Assembly (NCBI GenBank): GCA_003224085.1
Contig: QHYK01000044.1
Span: forward strand, 1 to 64,000
DNA length: 64,000 nucleotides
Direction of reading: 5' to 3'
Origin: Acidobacteriota bacterium
GTDB taxonomy: Bacteria > Acidobacteriota > Terriglobia > Acidiferrales > UBA7541
Numbering within the stretch: the first letter of the stretch is position 1; each line of letters starts with the position of its first letter. Positions 1-8,202 of this stretch are shown piece after piece. The notes below the pieces were generated by a model. It did no database searches, was not told where the DNA came from, and was given only the letters and a program-made list of their open reading frames with translations. Position numbers and translations under genes: made by a program.

Positions 1-94
1 CACCTTGGGCGCCAGCGGTTTGTAGCAAGTGAAGTTAGGAACAAGGCTTGCAACTCAACGACTTACGTTCGCGACAAAGGGAAGTCAGGCTAGA

Positions 95-172
95 TTGCAT
101 ATCGAAAACTTCAAGAGCCTCCGCGACCTGGACCTTGAGTTGGGGTCCCCTCAATTTCCTCGTCGGACATTG
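95..172 (+). pseudogene. N-terminal remnant of an AAA-type ATPase
   Basis: Reading from the TTG at 95 gives LHIENFKSLRDLDLELG. A one-base frame change then continues as GPLNFLVG. This is the usual opening of RecF/SMC-like AAA_21 ATPases (IENFKSLRDLDLELGPLNVLVGPNGSGKS), but the Walker A residues that should follow LVG are gone (HCHLIR instead). Only about 26 codons are recognisable, so it is a dead fragment. The rest of 1-286 shows no gene. Confidence 0.4.
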
Positions 173-270
173 CCACCTCATTCGATCTCGACCGAGTAGC
201 TTCAACCTGTCCGTTCTTTTCAGCGTTTCATCAACAAAGTTCGCGCTTGCTGAGGCCCTTGGAAGGCCGG

Positions 271-288
271 GATCGCAATGTTGCGATC
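271..288 (-). terminator. Short palindrome at the CRTAC1 stop codon
   Basis: GATCGCAATGTTGCGATC has perfect 7-8 bp arms and overlaps the stop codon of the first CRTAC1 gene. There is no T-tract after it on the minus strand, so it is at best a weak terminator or a protein site. Confidence 0.2.
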
Positions 289-1993
289 ACGATTTGCCGA
301 ATTCGCGGCGGGAGGTGATGCCCTTTCCTTCGGTGACGGTGATCGTTGCGCCGGCGGGGATGGCGGAAAGACGGTCGAGTTGGCCGCTGGGCCAGCGAAT
401 TTCGATGGAGTCGGCTTTGTCGTGCTGCCCGAGGCCGAAGGTCAGGACGAGTTCGCTGGCGGAAAGATAGCTCAAGCCGCTGTGCAGCATCTTGGTTTGG
501 GTCTCGCCGCCAGCGGTGAGCTTTACAAGGGCGCCGATGCCGTCGCGATTAGACTTCGCGCCCAGGAGCTTGATGCGCAAGCCCCGGTTCGACGCGGCAG
601 CGCCCTTGGCTTCGTTGCGGAACAGGTAGACGGGGCCACCGTTGGTGGAGAGAAGTAGATCGAGGCGGCCGTCGTTATTGATGTCCGCATAGGCCGCGCC
701 GCGGCCGACGCGGGGAGAGGCGAATGCCGCGCTTAGCGATTTCGTGACTTCCTCGAACTTCCCTTTTCCGACGTTGCGGAAAAGATGCGGCGGCATAGCG
801 TATTTCACGTTGGCCTGCACGCGCTGAATGTCCGCATCAATGTGGCCGTTGTGGATAAAAACGTCGGGCCAGCCATCGAGATCGTAGTCAAAGAAGAAGC
901 ACCCGAAGCCGAGCGTGAGCAGCGAGGCGCGGCCGATTTCCGAGCGCGGCGCTTCGTCGACGAAGAGCCCTTTGCCTTCGTTGTGATAGAGCGAAACCAT
1001 CTGGTTCGAGAAATTGGTGATGAGCACGCTGGCGAAGCCGGAGTGATCGTAGTCGGCGGCGTCCACGCCCATACCCGCGCGGGCCACCCCGTCTTCGCTG
1101 AAGGCCACGCCGGCCACGACAGCTTTTTCGCTGAACGTTCCGTTGCCGTTGTTGCGGTAGAGCTTGTTGGGCTGCGTATCGTTGGAGAAAAGAAGATCGG
1201 GCCAGCCATCGTTGTCGTAATCGAGCACGGCGACACCGAGCGTCTTTGAAGTGGCGTCGCCGAGACCGGCCTTCTGCGTCACGTCTTCAAATGTGCCGTT
1301 GCCGCGGTTGTGCCACAGGCGCACGGCCGTGCCCTTGTACGATTCCGGCGTGCAATAGGATTTGCTCTTGCCGTCGAGCGTGCAGTAGAGGTCCGTCCCC
1401 GGCGTCCACTGAACGTAATTGCCGACGACGAGATCGAGGTGGCCGTCATTGTCGTAATCCACCCAGGCGGCGCTGGTGCTGAATTCTTTGGGTCCCTGCA
1501 AGCCGGCTTTTTGCGTGACATTGGTGAAGGTGCCGTTGCCATTGTTGTGAAAGAGATGGCTTTGCCCGTAGGCAGTGACGAAGAGATCGTCGTAGCCGTC
1601 GTTGTCGTAATCGCCGACGGCCACACCCATGCCGAAAAGCTCAATGTCGAGTCCGGCTTTGTGGGTGACGTCGGTGAAGGTGCCGTCGTGATTGTTGTGA
1701 TAGAGCTTGGGCGTCGAGTGCTTCTGAACGTGGCCGGGCCAGTCCGTGCCGTTGACCAGGAAAATGTCGGGCCAGCCGTCGTTGTCGTAGTCAATGAAGG
1801 CGACGCCAGGGCCCATGGTCTCGGGAAGATATTTCTTGCCGAAGGCACCGTTGTTGTGAACGAAGTGGATGCCGGCTTGTTGGGTGACGTCGCGGAATTG
1901 GATGGACGAGGATTCGGGCGGAGCGCCGCTTGACGTTTTCACAAGAAAAACAGTCAATACGAAGATGAGACTTCCGCAAAGCGAAAGATTCAC
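287..1993 (-). CDS. CRTAC1-family FG-GAP/VCBS repeat protein with C-terminal ASPIC/UnbV domain
   Basis: Secreted beta-propeller-like protein. The open frame reaches 2086, but the GTG at 1993 has GGAGG just upstream and begins directly with a signal peptide (NLSLCGSLIFVLTVFLVKTSSG), so I chose it. The body carries many calcium-binding-type repeats of the form DYDNDGWPDIFLVNG or DYDNDGYDDLFV, each followed by LYHNNGNGTF-like strands, as in the CRTAC1/ASPIC family. The C-terminal about 90 residues (NRDGIGALVKLTAGG to IEIRWPSG) match the UnbV/ASPIC domain. The molecular role of the family in bacteria is unknown; binding or display outside the cytoplasm is an inference. A second copy lies at 5885-7576, and the five-haem cytochrome sits between them. 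Confidence 0.85.
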   Translation of the reverse strand: MNLSLCGSLIFVLTVFLVKTSSGAPPESSSIQFRDVTQQAGIHFVHNNGAFGKKYLPETMGPGVAFIDYDNDGWPDIFLVNGTDWPGHVQKHSTPKLYHNNHDGTFTDVTHKAGLDIELFGMGVAVGDYDNDGYDDLFVTAYGQSHLFHNNGNGTFTNVTQKAGLQGPKEFSTSAAWVDYDNDGHLDLVVGNYVQWTPGTDLYCTLDGKSKSYCTPESYKGTAVRLWHNRGNGTFEDVTQKAGLGDATSKTLGVAVLDYDNDGWPDLLFSNDTQPNKLYRNNGNGTFSEKAVVAGVAFSEDGVARAGMGVDAADYDHSGFASVLITNFSNQMVSLYHNEGKGLFVDEAPRSEIGRASLLTLGFGCFFFDYDLDGWPDVFIHNGHIDADIQRVQANVKYAMPPHLFRNVGKGKFEEVTKSLSAAFASPRVGRGAAYADINNDGRLDLLLSTNGGPVYLFRNEAKGAAASNRGLRIKLLGAKSNRDGIGALVKLTAGGETQTKMLHSGLSYLSASELVLTFGLGQHDKADSIEIRWPSGQLDRLSAIPAGATITVTEGKGITSRREFGKS

Positions 1994-2113
1994 TATTCCT
2001 CCGTTTTTGAAACATTGGCCATTTTCCGAAACCAAGCAGCCGATTCCCCGCTCTGCCTGGATGCGGCAGGCGGGCTTGGAAGACAAATTGAGGTGTTGCT
2101 CATACGAAATGCG

Positions 2114-2680
2114 TTACTCGCGACCAACGCCGAGGGCGTCGGCAACGCGATTGATGTAGTTGAACCAGGACGCAATCAGCGTGATTTGCAGGATGCCTTT
2201 GTCGTCGAAACCGACGGCGCGGAGTCTGGCGTGATCATCCGGCGAACACCTCGTGGCGTCCTTGGTCAGTTTCACAACGTAATCGAGCATGGTGCGGTCC
2301 TGCTCGCTAATCGACGCGGTGCGGTAATCCTTCTTCAGCGCTTCGACCATCTCCTCGTTCAGCGTGACGCGACGCAGAAACTCTGCGTGGGAAACGATTC
2401 AATAATGGCAGCGGTTCGTGACCGACACCACGGTGGCAATCATCTCGTGCTGGTGGCGCTTCAGCGGCAAATCGGGCGACATCAGCGCGCCAAACGTGCT
2501 AAAGGCGTGAAAAAGCGCTTCGGGAATCAGCGTGTGACTCGCCACGATGCCCGCGGTCTCTCCGTCATTCACGGGATGCACGGGCGTGGCATATTCGATG
2601 GGATAGAGCTTTCGCTGCGACTCGATGGCGTCCTTGACGCACTGGTCGTCTTCCACGCGGGCTGTCTGGATCCAGGTCAT
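2114..2680 (-). CDS. AhpD-like peroxidase-related protein, probable selenoprotein (in-frame TGA = Sec94)
   Basis: Two open stretches, 2680-2402 and 2398-2114, lie in the same frame and are separated only by a TGA at 2399-2401. The joined 188-aa product matches the carboxymuconolactone decarboxylase/AhpD-like peroxidase-related family end to end: [12 protein letters not shown], then [20 protein letters not shown], then [10 protein letters not shown]-like and [12 protein letters not shown] segments, ending [13 protein letters not shown]. Family members have CxxC followed by His four residues after the second Cys. Here it is C91-H-Y-U94-I-V-S-H98, so the TGA replaces exactly the second redox Cys. 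A SECIS-like hairpin follows at the right distance (2372-2388). GAGG lies about 8 nt before the ATG. Predicted role: thiol/selenol peroxide or alkylhydroperoxide reduction. The alternative is a nonsense mutation. Confidence 0.8.
2372..2388 (-). promoter_or_regulatory. Bacterial SECIS-like stem-loop
   Basis: In the mRNA, 10 nt after the TGA at 2399-2401, ACGCAGA-GUU-UCUGCGU forms a perfect 7-bp stem with a GUU loop. The loop G is the 18th nucleotide after the UGA. Known bacterial SECIS elements have a short upper stem, a G among the first two loop positions, and about 16-37 nt between UGA and loop, so all three features fit. It lies inside the coding frame, as expected for bacteria. Confidence 0.7.
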
Positions 2681-2710
2681 TGTCAGTCCTCAGTTTTCAG
2701 TTGCAAGTTC

Positions 2711-5584
2711 TCAGTGGAACAAAGCCTTCTTTGGCTGAGCGGAAGTAAGTGCGACGCTGAAGTGTTCGTGAATCGGCTGGCGCTCGTTGTTGTCCGCAGG
2801 ATGCGTCTGCCGATACGGACCGGTGATAGCCTGCGCGGATTCATCGGCCTTGAACCGCAAGTAGCGCGCTTTGTGCTCTTCTGCTTTCTTGTCGTTGCCG
2901 AGGCCGTTGTAGCAGAGCATCAGATTGTAATGCGCCTGCAAATCTTCGGGATCGATGGCGAGAGTTTTTTCGAATTCGGCGACAGCGTCGGCGTACCCCT
3001 TTTCGAGGAAAAGGATGCGGCCGAGTTCATTGTGGACGACGCGGTCGCGCGGGAATTGCTCTAACACAGTTTTCAAATGGGTGATGGCGGCGTTGTAGTC
3101 GCCATCTTCCCGGAGAGCCTTGGCGTAGAAGAAATTGGTGCGCGCGAGCTGCGCATCGATGGCCAATGATTTTTCCAGAACTTTGCGCGCTCCTGCGGTG
3201 TCCCCTTCCTGCAAAAACACGCGGCCGATATTGGTCCAGCCGTCGGGATTTTGCGGATCGGCATCGGTGATTTTTTCGAATGCGGCGGCAGCAGCTTTCA
3301 GGTCGCCTTGCAGGAAGAGTCCGATGCCGTAATCGTTCCAGCGGGTCCAGTCATCCTTGACACTGATGGTCTTTGGCGGAGGTGCGGCGGCATTGCGCGG
3401 GAGAACGCGCAGAGTCTTTGTGTCTTCCGCGAGGACGGTGATTGCAAGATCGGGAATGGCTTTCACGTTGCCCGAGACGTTTGAAGTGTCTCCGGTGAAG
3501 GTGAACTTGCGATCGTCATAGTCTGGCGTGGTCTTGGCTGCAGGCGGCGTTGTGCTTGCATTGGCGGCAGTCAGTTTTGCTTCCAGCGCTTCCACACCGG
3601 CAAAAGAGAAATGCGTGTTGTACCAACTGAATTTGCGGTAGTTCAGCTTGGCGTGAAGCGTGATTTTGTCGCCGCAATTTTCCGGAACGTGCAGGCGATA
3701 GTGGGCGGTGTCCGCAGCCCCGGGCGGAATCAGATGTACGTAAACGACGGAGCGCGTAGCCCAGGCATTGCGCTTGTTGATGACGTTGCCGTGGCCGTCA
3801 ATTTGGAGGGAACGATAAAAATGCGCGCCCGGCTCGACGGGGCCTTTGCCGTTGTCCTCGACCTGGCCGCTCCAGAAAATCGTCTGGCCTTTTTCGTCGG
3901 TGGCTTGGAGTTCCAGCCAAACGTCGAAAGCATCGACAGTGCCGCCGGGGAAAAAATGGCCTACCTTGCGCGTGCGAACGACGACATCGACGCGAACATC
4001 GTCGCCGCGGCGCACGGCAGCGGCGGTGCGATCGATGGGAGCGGTAATCGCGCGAAGTTCACCTGCAGGCCCTTTCGGCAGCTCGGCTTCGGATTCTTCG
4101 CCGACGGCAAAAGTTGTGGAAAGTTCCTGTTTGCCTAGTTCGTTGTGAACGGGCGCGTGGGATTCCTTTCCTGCAGGAGAAATGGCAAAAATATCGACGG
4201 AGAGCTGCCTGTCCTGGAGAAATTTCTGGGCGAATTCGTATTGCGCTTCGTCCTGATTGGCGGTGGGCACGGCGGTATTCGCTCCGGGAAACCGATGCGA
4301 ATGCACCAAGCCATTGATGTTGCCGGCATCGTTCGAAGGCACCATCGGCATGTGGCAATCGGCGCAATTCATGGGGCTTTTCGGATAATAGAAAGCGCGC
4401 GCGCCCTGGCCGGAAACGCCGCTGGCTTGCCAGTTGTCGTATTCGTTGAAGCCGCGAATCCAGCGGTAGCGGTTCACAGGGACGTCGAGGTGGACTTTGT
4501 GGCAAGAAGAGCAGAATTCCGCGGTATCGGTGCGCATGAAGGGTTTCAGGAACGTGCGGCGGTGCGGCTCGGGATTGAGGCGCACGACAAAATCGTGGAG
4601 CTTGCGAATGACCGGGTTGTCGCTGGCGGCGAGCTCATGCAGTTTCGGGTATTCGAGGAAAAAGTCGCCCTGACCCATGGTGCTTTTCACTTCCACGATG
4701 CTGTGGCACATCAGGCAGCCTAGGCCGGCGCGCGCTTCGGGGCGATTCACGATTTGCTTGATGGGCGTGTCAAATAAGCCGCTGTAAAGCAGCGCGGGAT
4801 CGTGACAGCCGGCGCACCATTTCGACGAGCGCACGCCGGCGACTTCCTGCATGTACTCGATGCTCTTGCGATACCACTGATTGTTGAAGGAAGAAAAGTG
4901 GTGCATCGAGCTGTTCCACTGCGCATAAATGTCGGCGTGGCAGCGCTGGCAGGCGTCGGATTTCATGAAATATTGCGAGGGGATGTTGATGTCGTGCTTG
5001 GTCTGCGCGGAGCTGGGGAAGAATTTTCCGTTGGAGCCGTCACCCTCGCGGTCCATGGAGTCGGGAGGCATCAGCGGATTGATGATGCGATTGGCGCGTG
5101 CGTCGCGCCAGCCGCCTTCGCGTACGAACCAGAGGCCTCGGGAGACGGCAAAGGTCACGACGACAAGGGAGACAAATCGCAACGCTTGGCTTGCAGTGGT
5201 TTGCCCCAGCCAGCCCCTCGAATGGAGCCAGTCTGCCGAAAGCAAGAGCGAACCGACGACGCAAAGCGCAATATGAGCGTAGAGCCAATTCCAGAGATGA
5301 TGCGGCGTTCCCATTTTGATTAACGCGATGCCGAGAAGGGCACCGGCGGCGAGAAGGATCCAGCCGAAACGGGCCAGCGTGGTACTACTCCAAACGGGCG
5401 GAACCAGAAATGCGATAAGCAGCAGAAAGACGAGGACACCTACCGCAACGTGAAGCAAGTCGACCACGGCGTAAGTAATGGTGGCGGAGGGAAATCCGTA
5501 CAAATACACGGCGCTGAGAGCGAGCGGAATCAGAAAGCGGGACAACCAGCGCTTGGACAACTCAACGCGCATTGCAAGCCTCAT
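2711..5584 (-). CDS. Membrane-anchored five-haem c-type cytochrome with C-terminal TPR repeats
   Basis: A 957-aa protein. Residues about 15-160 contain four hydrophobic segments that anchor it in the inner membrane. Five CxxCH haem sites follow: C212QRCH, C257AGCH, C290LMCH, C358SSCH and C407ADCH, a layout like the cytochrome c554/multihaem families. Residues about 500-660 look like a beta-rich domain, and residues about 730-930 are TPRs (for example AAAAFEKITDADPQNPDGWTNIGRVFLQEGD). A second ATG at 5572 has GAGG six bases upstream and may be the true start. Likely a periplasmic electron-transfer or redox enzyme; the substrate is unknown. It is flanked by two CRTAC1 genes and the AhpD-like gene on the same strand, a grouping that suggests joint function. 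Confidence 0.85.
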   Translation of the reverse strand: MRLAMRVELSKRWLSRFLIPLALSAVYLYGFPSATITYAVVDLLHVAVGVLVFLLLIAFLVPPVWSSTTLARFGWILLAAGALLGIALIKMGTPHHLWNWLYAHIALCVVGSLLLSADWLHSRGWLGQTTASQALRFVSLVVVTFAVSRGLWFVREGGWRDARANRIINPLMPPDSMDREGDGSNGKFFPSSAQTKHDINIPSQYFMKSDACQRCHADIYAQWNSSMHHFSSFNNQWYRKSIEYMQEVAGVRSSKWCAGCHDPALLYSGLFDTPIKQIVNRPEARAGLGCLMCHSIVEVKSTMGQGDFFLEYPKLHELAASDNPVIRKLHDFVVRLNPEPHRRTFLKPFMRTDTAEFCSSCHKVHLDVPVNRYRWIRGFNEYDNWQASGVSGQGARAFYYPKSPMNCADCHMPMVPSNDAGNINGLVHSHRFPGANTAVPTANQDEAQYEFAQKFLQDRQLSVDIFAISPAGKESHAPVHNELGKQELSTTFAVGEESEAELPKGPAGELRAITAPIDRTAAAVRRGDDVRVDVVVRTRKVGHFFPGGTVDAFDVWLELQATDEKGQTIFWSGQVEDNGKGPVEPGAHFYRSLQIDGHGNVINKRNAWATRSVVYVHLIPPGAADTAHYRLHVPENCGDKITLHAKLNYRKFSWYNTHFSFAGVEALEAKLTAANASTTPPAAKTTPDYDDRKFTFTGDTSNVSGNVKAIPDLAITVLAEDTKTLRVLPRNAAAPPPKTISVKDDWTRWNDYGIGLFLQGDLKAAAAAFEKITDADPQNPDGWTNIGRVFLQEGDTAGARKVLEKSLAIDAQLARTNFFYAKALREDGDYNAAITHLKTVLEQFPRDRVVHNELGRILFLEKGYADAVAEFEKTLAIDPEDLQAHYNLMLCYNGLGNDKKAEEHKARYLRFKADESAQAITGPYRQTHPADNNERQPIHEHFSVALTSAQPKKALFH

Positions 5585-5884
5585 CGGAGCGGCGGTACGC
5601 CAGAAAAAAAGCGACCGGATGTCTGAGAAGCATCCGGCCGCGATTCAGTTTGGGGTGCCCCGAAGCAAGCCAAGGAATGGCTGAGCTGGAGGCGATGGTG
5701 CTAGTGAGCATGCTTATATTTTTCTGGCGCGAAAAGGGCAATACTGCGAATGCATTAGAAACCGCAAAATCATGCGAAATAATTAGAGTAGCGGCAATAC
5801 CACAAAACTATTAGAAGCCTACGTCGCTTGAGAAGCGTCCCGCCGCTTCAGCGCTAAAGCCCACCTCCTGAGAACACATATTTA
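5585..5884. other. 300-base intergenic region
   Basis: Lies between the stop of the second CRTAC1 gene and the start of the cytochrome gene. It must hold the cytochrome promoter, but I see no clear -35/-10 pair. A weak hairpin (GAAGCG/CGCTTC) lies near 5826-5850. No gene is visible. Confidence 0.5.
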
Positions 5885-7576
5885 TCAGAGGGGCTCTATG
5901 CCCTTTCCCTCCTTACACTTATAGGATTTTGAGGCTTGAAGGTCTCTGTATTCCTCGGTGCGGCCGCTGGGCCAGTTGATCACCACGCGGTCGATTTTGT
6001 CGCGCTTGGCTAAGCCGAAGGTGATTGGAAATTCGGATTGCGAAAGATAACTGGAGCCGCCGCGCACCATTCGCCATTGGTGAAGGTCCCCTGCGAATAC
6101 TTGCACGCTAGCGCCGATGGCATCGCGGTTGGATTTCGTGCCTACCAATTCGAATCGGATGCTGTGATTGCCGCCCAATTGATCGTTGCGAAATAGAACT
6201 GCAGGACCGTTGTTGGTGGTCATTAAAATGTCCAAATCGCCGTCGCCATCAAAGTCGCCGTAAGCCAGCCCCCGGCCAACGCGAGGCTTATCGAAGCCGC
6301 CGCCACCTTCTGCCGCCACGTCGCGGAATTCCCCATGCCCTTCGTTCAAGAAAAGTTGCGGCGGCTGCGCGTAGCCAACGTTTCCACGAATGTTGCGAAC
6401 GGTTTCGTCGATGTGGCCGTTGGCGACAGCAAGATCGAGAGCGCCATCCAGGTCGACGTCAAGGAACATGCAGCCGAACCCGAGCGTATTGCGTGAGGGC
6501 GCGCCGACGCCGGAAACGATGGAAACGTCGTCAAAAACTCCGGGGGCGGTCGCGCGATAAAGACCAATCATCTCGTTGTCGAAATTCGTGATGGCGATGC
6601 CGAGCTTGCCGGAGTTATCGAAATCTCCCACGTCTACACCCATCCCGGCGCGGGCTTTGCCTTCGGTGCTAAAGGCCAGCCCCGCTTCGATGGCCACGTC
6701 CTTGAATTTTCCATTGCGCAGGTTGCGGTAAAGCTTGTTCGGCTGCGTGTCGTTGGCGACGAGCAAATCGGGCCAACCGTCTTGGTCATAATCGAGCATG
6801 GCCACGCCGAGCGACTTCGAGCTGCTGTCAAAAATACCGCTGGTGGCGGTGACATCCTCGAAAGTTCCGTTGCCGCGATTGTGGAACAGCCAGCAGGTAT
6901 CGCCACGATACGCTTCCGGCGTGCAGTAGGATTTGTGAGTGCCGTCGAGGCTGCAAAACACGTCGTGTTCCGGGGACCAGCGAACATAATTGCAGACGAA
7001 AAGATCGAGGAAGCCGTCGCGGTCGTAGTCGAACCACAGTGCGGAAGTACTCAATCCTTGGCGGTCAAAAAGACCGCTCGAGTGCGTGACATCCACGAAA
7101 GTGCCTTTGCCCGTGTTGCGAAAGAGGTGGCTCTGGCCGACGCAAGAGATGAAAAGGTCGGGAAAGCCATCGTTGTTGTAGTCGCCAACGGCCACACCCA
7201 TTCCGTAAATTTCGATGTCGAGCCCAGCGGCTTTGGTGATGTCGGCAAAAGTGCCGTTGCGATTGTTGCGGTAGAGGCGCAGCATCGAGCGTTGGCGCTT
7301 GTGGCCGGGCCAGTCCATGCCGTTGAGGAGCACAATGTCCTGCCAGCCGTCGGCGTCGTAATCCAAGAAAGCGCAACCCGAGCCGAGGGTCTCGGGAAGC
7401 AGCTTGCCGCCGTAGGCGCCACTGTTGTGCATAAAACGAATTCCCGCGGCGTCGGTTACGTCGGTGAGGCGAAATCCTAGGTTCGAAGCGGGGGTTGCAA
7501 GTATGCCAGGAGGAAGGCCTGCAACTGCTGCCAAGCCTGAGCCCAGAGTTGTGAAAAGGAAATCGCGGCGGTTCAA
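5885..7576 (-). CDS. Tat-exported CRTAC1/ASPIC-UnbV FG-GAP repeat protein
   Basis: A 563-aa paralogue of the first CRTAC1 protein. It starts with a twin-arginine signal, MNRRDFLFTTLGSGLAAVAG, so it is exported folded, probably with bound metal. FG-GAP/VCBS repeats follow (DYDADGWQDIVLLNG, DYNNDGFPDLFISCVG, DFDGDGDLDILMTTNNG), then the ASPIC/UnbV C-terminus (NRDAIGASVQVFAG to VVINWPSGRTEEY). The ATG overlaps the stop of the response-regulator gene by four bases (ATGA), so the two are translationally coupled. The different export route (Tat here, Sec in the first copy) is notable. The role is unknown. Confidence 0.87.
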   Translation of the reverse strand: MNRRDFLFTTLGSGLAAVAGLPPGILATPASNLGFRLTDVTDAAGIRFMHNSGAYGGKLLPETLGSGCAFLDYDADGWQDIVLLNGMDWPGHKRQRSMLRLYRNNRNGTFADITKAAGLDIEIYGMGVAVGDYNNDGFPDLFISCVGQSHLFRNTGKGTFVDVTHSSGLFDRQGLSTSALWFDYDRDGFLDLFVCNYVRWSPEHDVFCSLDGTHKSYCTPEAYRGDTCWLFHNRGNGTFEDVTATSGIFDSSSKSLGVAMLDYDQDGWPDLLVANDTQPNKLYRNLRNGKFKDVAIEAGLAFSTEGKARAGMGVDVGDFDNSGKLGIAITNFDNEMIGLYRATAPGVFDDVSIVSGVGAPSRNTLGFGCMFLDVDLDGALDLAVANGHIDETVRNIRGNVGYAQPPQLFLNEGHGEFRDVAAEGGGGFDKPRVGRGLAYGDFDGDGDLDILMTTNNGPAVLFRNDQLGGNHSIRFELVGTKSNRDAIGASVQVFAGDLHQWRMVRGGSSYLSQSEFPITFGLAKRDKIDRVVINWPSGRTEEYRDLQASKSYKCKEGKGIEPL

Positions 7577-8202
7577 GGCAGACTCACCAGACCGTTGCGA
7601 ATCGCGTAGGTGACCAGTTCCGCGGTTTTGTGAATGCCGAGCGCATTCATGATGTTAGCGCGGTGCACGGCGACCGTATTCACGCTGAGATTCAAATCGG
7701 AGGCGATTTCCTTGTTCGATTTGCCGGCCACAATATGCTGGAGAATCTCGAGCTCGCGGGGCGTCAATCCGCCGCCGCGTTCGCCCTTGAGCGCGTCTTT
7801 ACGCGAAATCTGAGGATCGAGAACGGTCATGCCGGAGGCGATGCTTTTCACGGCGCTCACCAGGTCGAGGTCCATTGCGTTTTTTAGGACGTAACCGCGC
7901 GCACCAGCCTGCAGCGCCTGGTTCACGAGCGTTTCCTCGGAGTGCATACTCAACATCAGGATTCCCGCCTCGGGATGCGCTTCCAATATTTTTCGCGTGG
8001 CTTCGATGCCGCTCAATTCCGGCATGGCGCAATCCATGACGATGACGCGCGGGCGAAGGTCCGCCGCCAGGCGTACCGCTTCTTCGCCGTCGCTGGCTTC
8101 CGCGACGACGGAGATTGCCGGATCGTCTTCCAACATCCGACGAAAGCCGCGGCGGACCAATGCGTGGTCGTCGGCCAGCAGTACCGTTATTTTATGCGGC
8201 AT
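7573..8202 (-). CDS. NarL/FixJ-family response regulator
   Basis: A 209-aa protein. Residues 1-120 are a receiver domain with acidic pair D11-D12, phospho-acceptor D57 (VIVMDCAMPELSG) and a conserved Lys in GYVLKNAM. Residues about 148-205 are a LuxR-type helix-turn-helix (LTPRELEILQHIVAGKSNKEIA, NTVAVHRANIMNALG). It overlaps the kinase gene by 11 nt upstream and the Tat CRTAC1 gene by 4 nt downstream. This argues for one transcript and for control of the CRTAC1/cytochrome set, though no operator is defined. Confidence 0.93.
   Translation of the reverse strand: MPHKITVLLADDHALVRRGFRRMLEDDPAISVVAEASDGEEAVRLAADLRPRVIVMDCAMPELSGIEATRKILEAHPEAGILMLSMHSEETLVNQALQAGARGYVLKNAMDLDLVSAVKSIASGMTVLDPQISRKDALKGERGGGLTPRELEILQHIVAGKSNKEIASDLNLSVNTVAVHRANIMNALGIHKTAELVTYAIRNGLVSLP

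Noticed and set aside
1310-1933. Long plus-strand open frames over the CRTAC1 genes
   Set aside because: Antisense shadows of GC-rich Asp/Gly repeats; no ribosome sites, no domain motifs.
2399-2401. TGA as a plain stop splitting two genes (93 aa and 78 aa)
   Set aside because: Same frame on both sides, family match continues across the codon, and the position coincides with the catalytic Cys and a SECIS-like hairpin.
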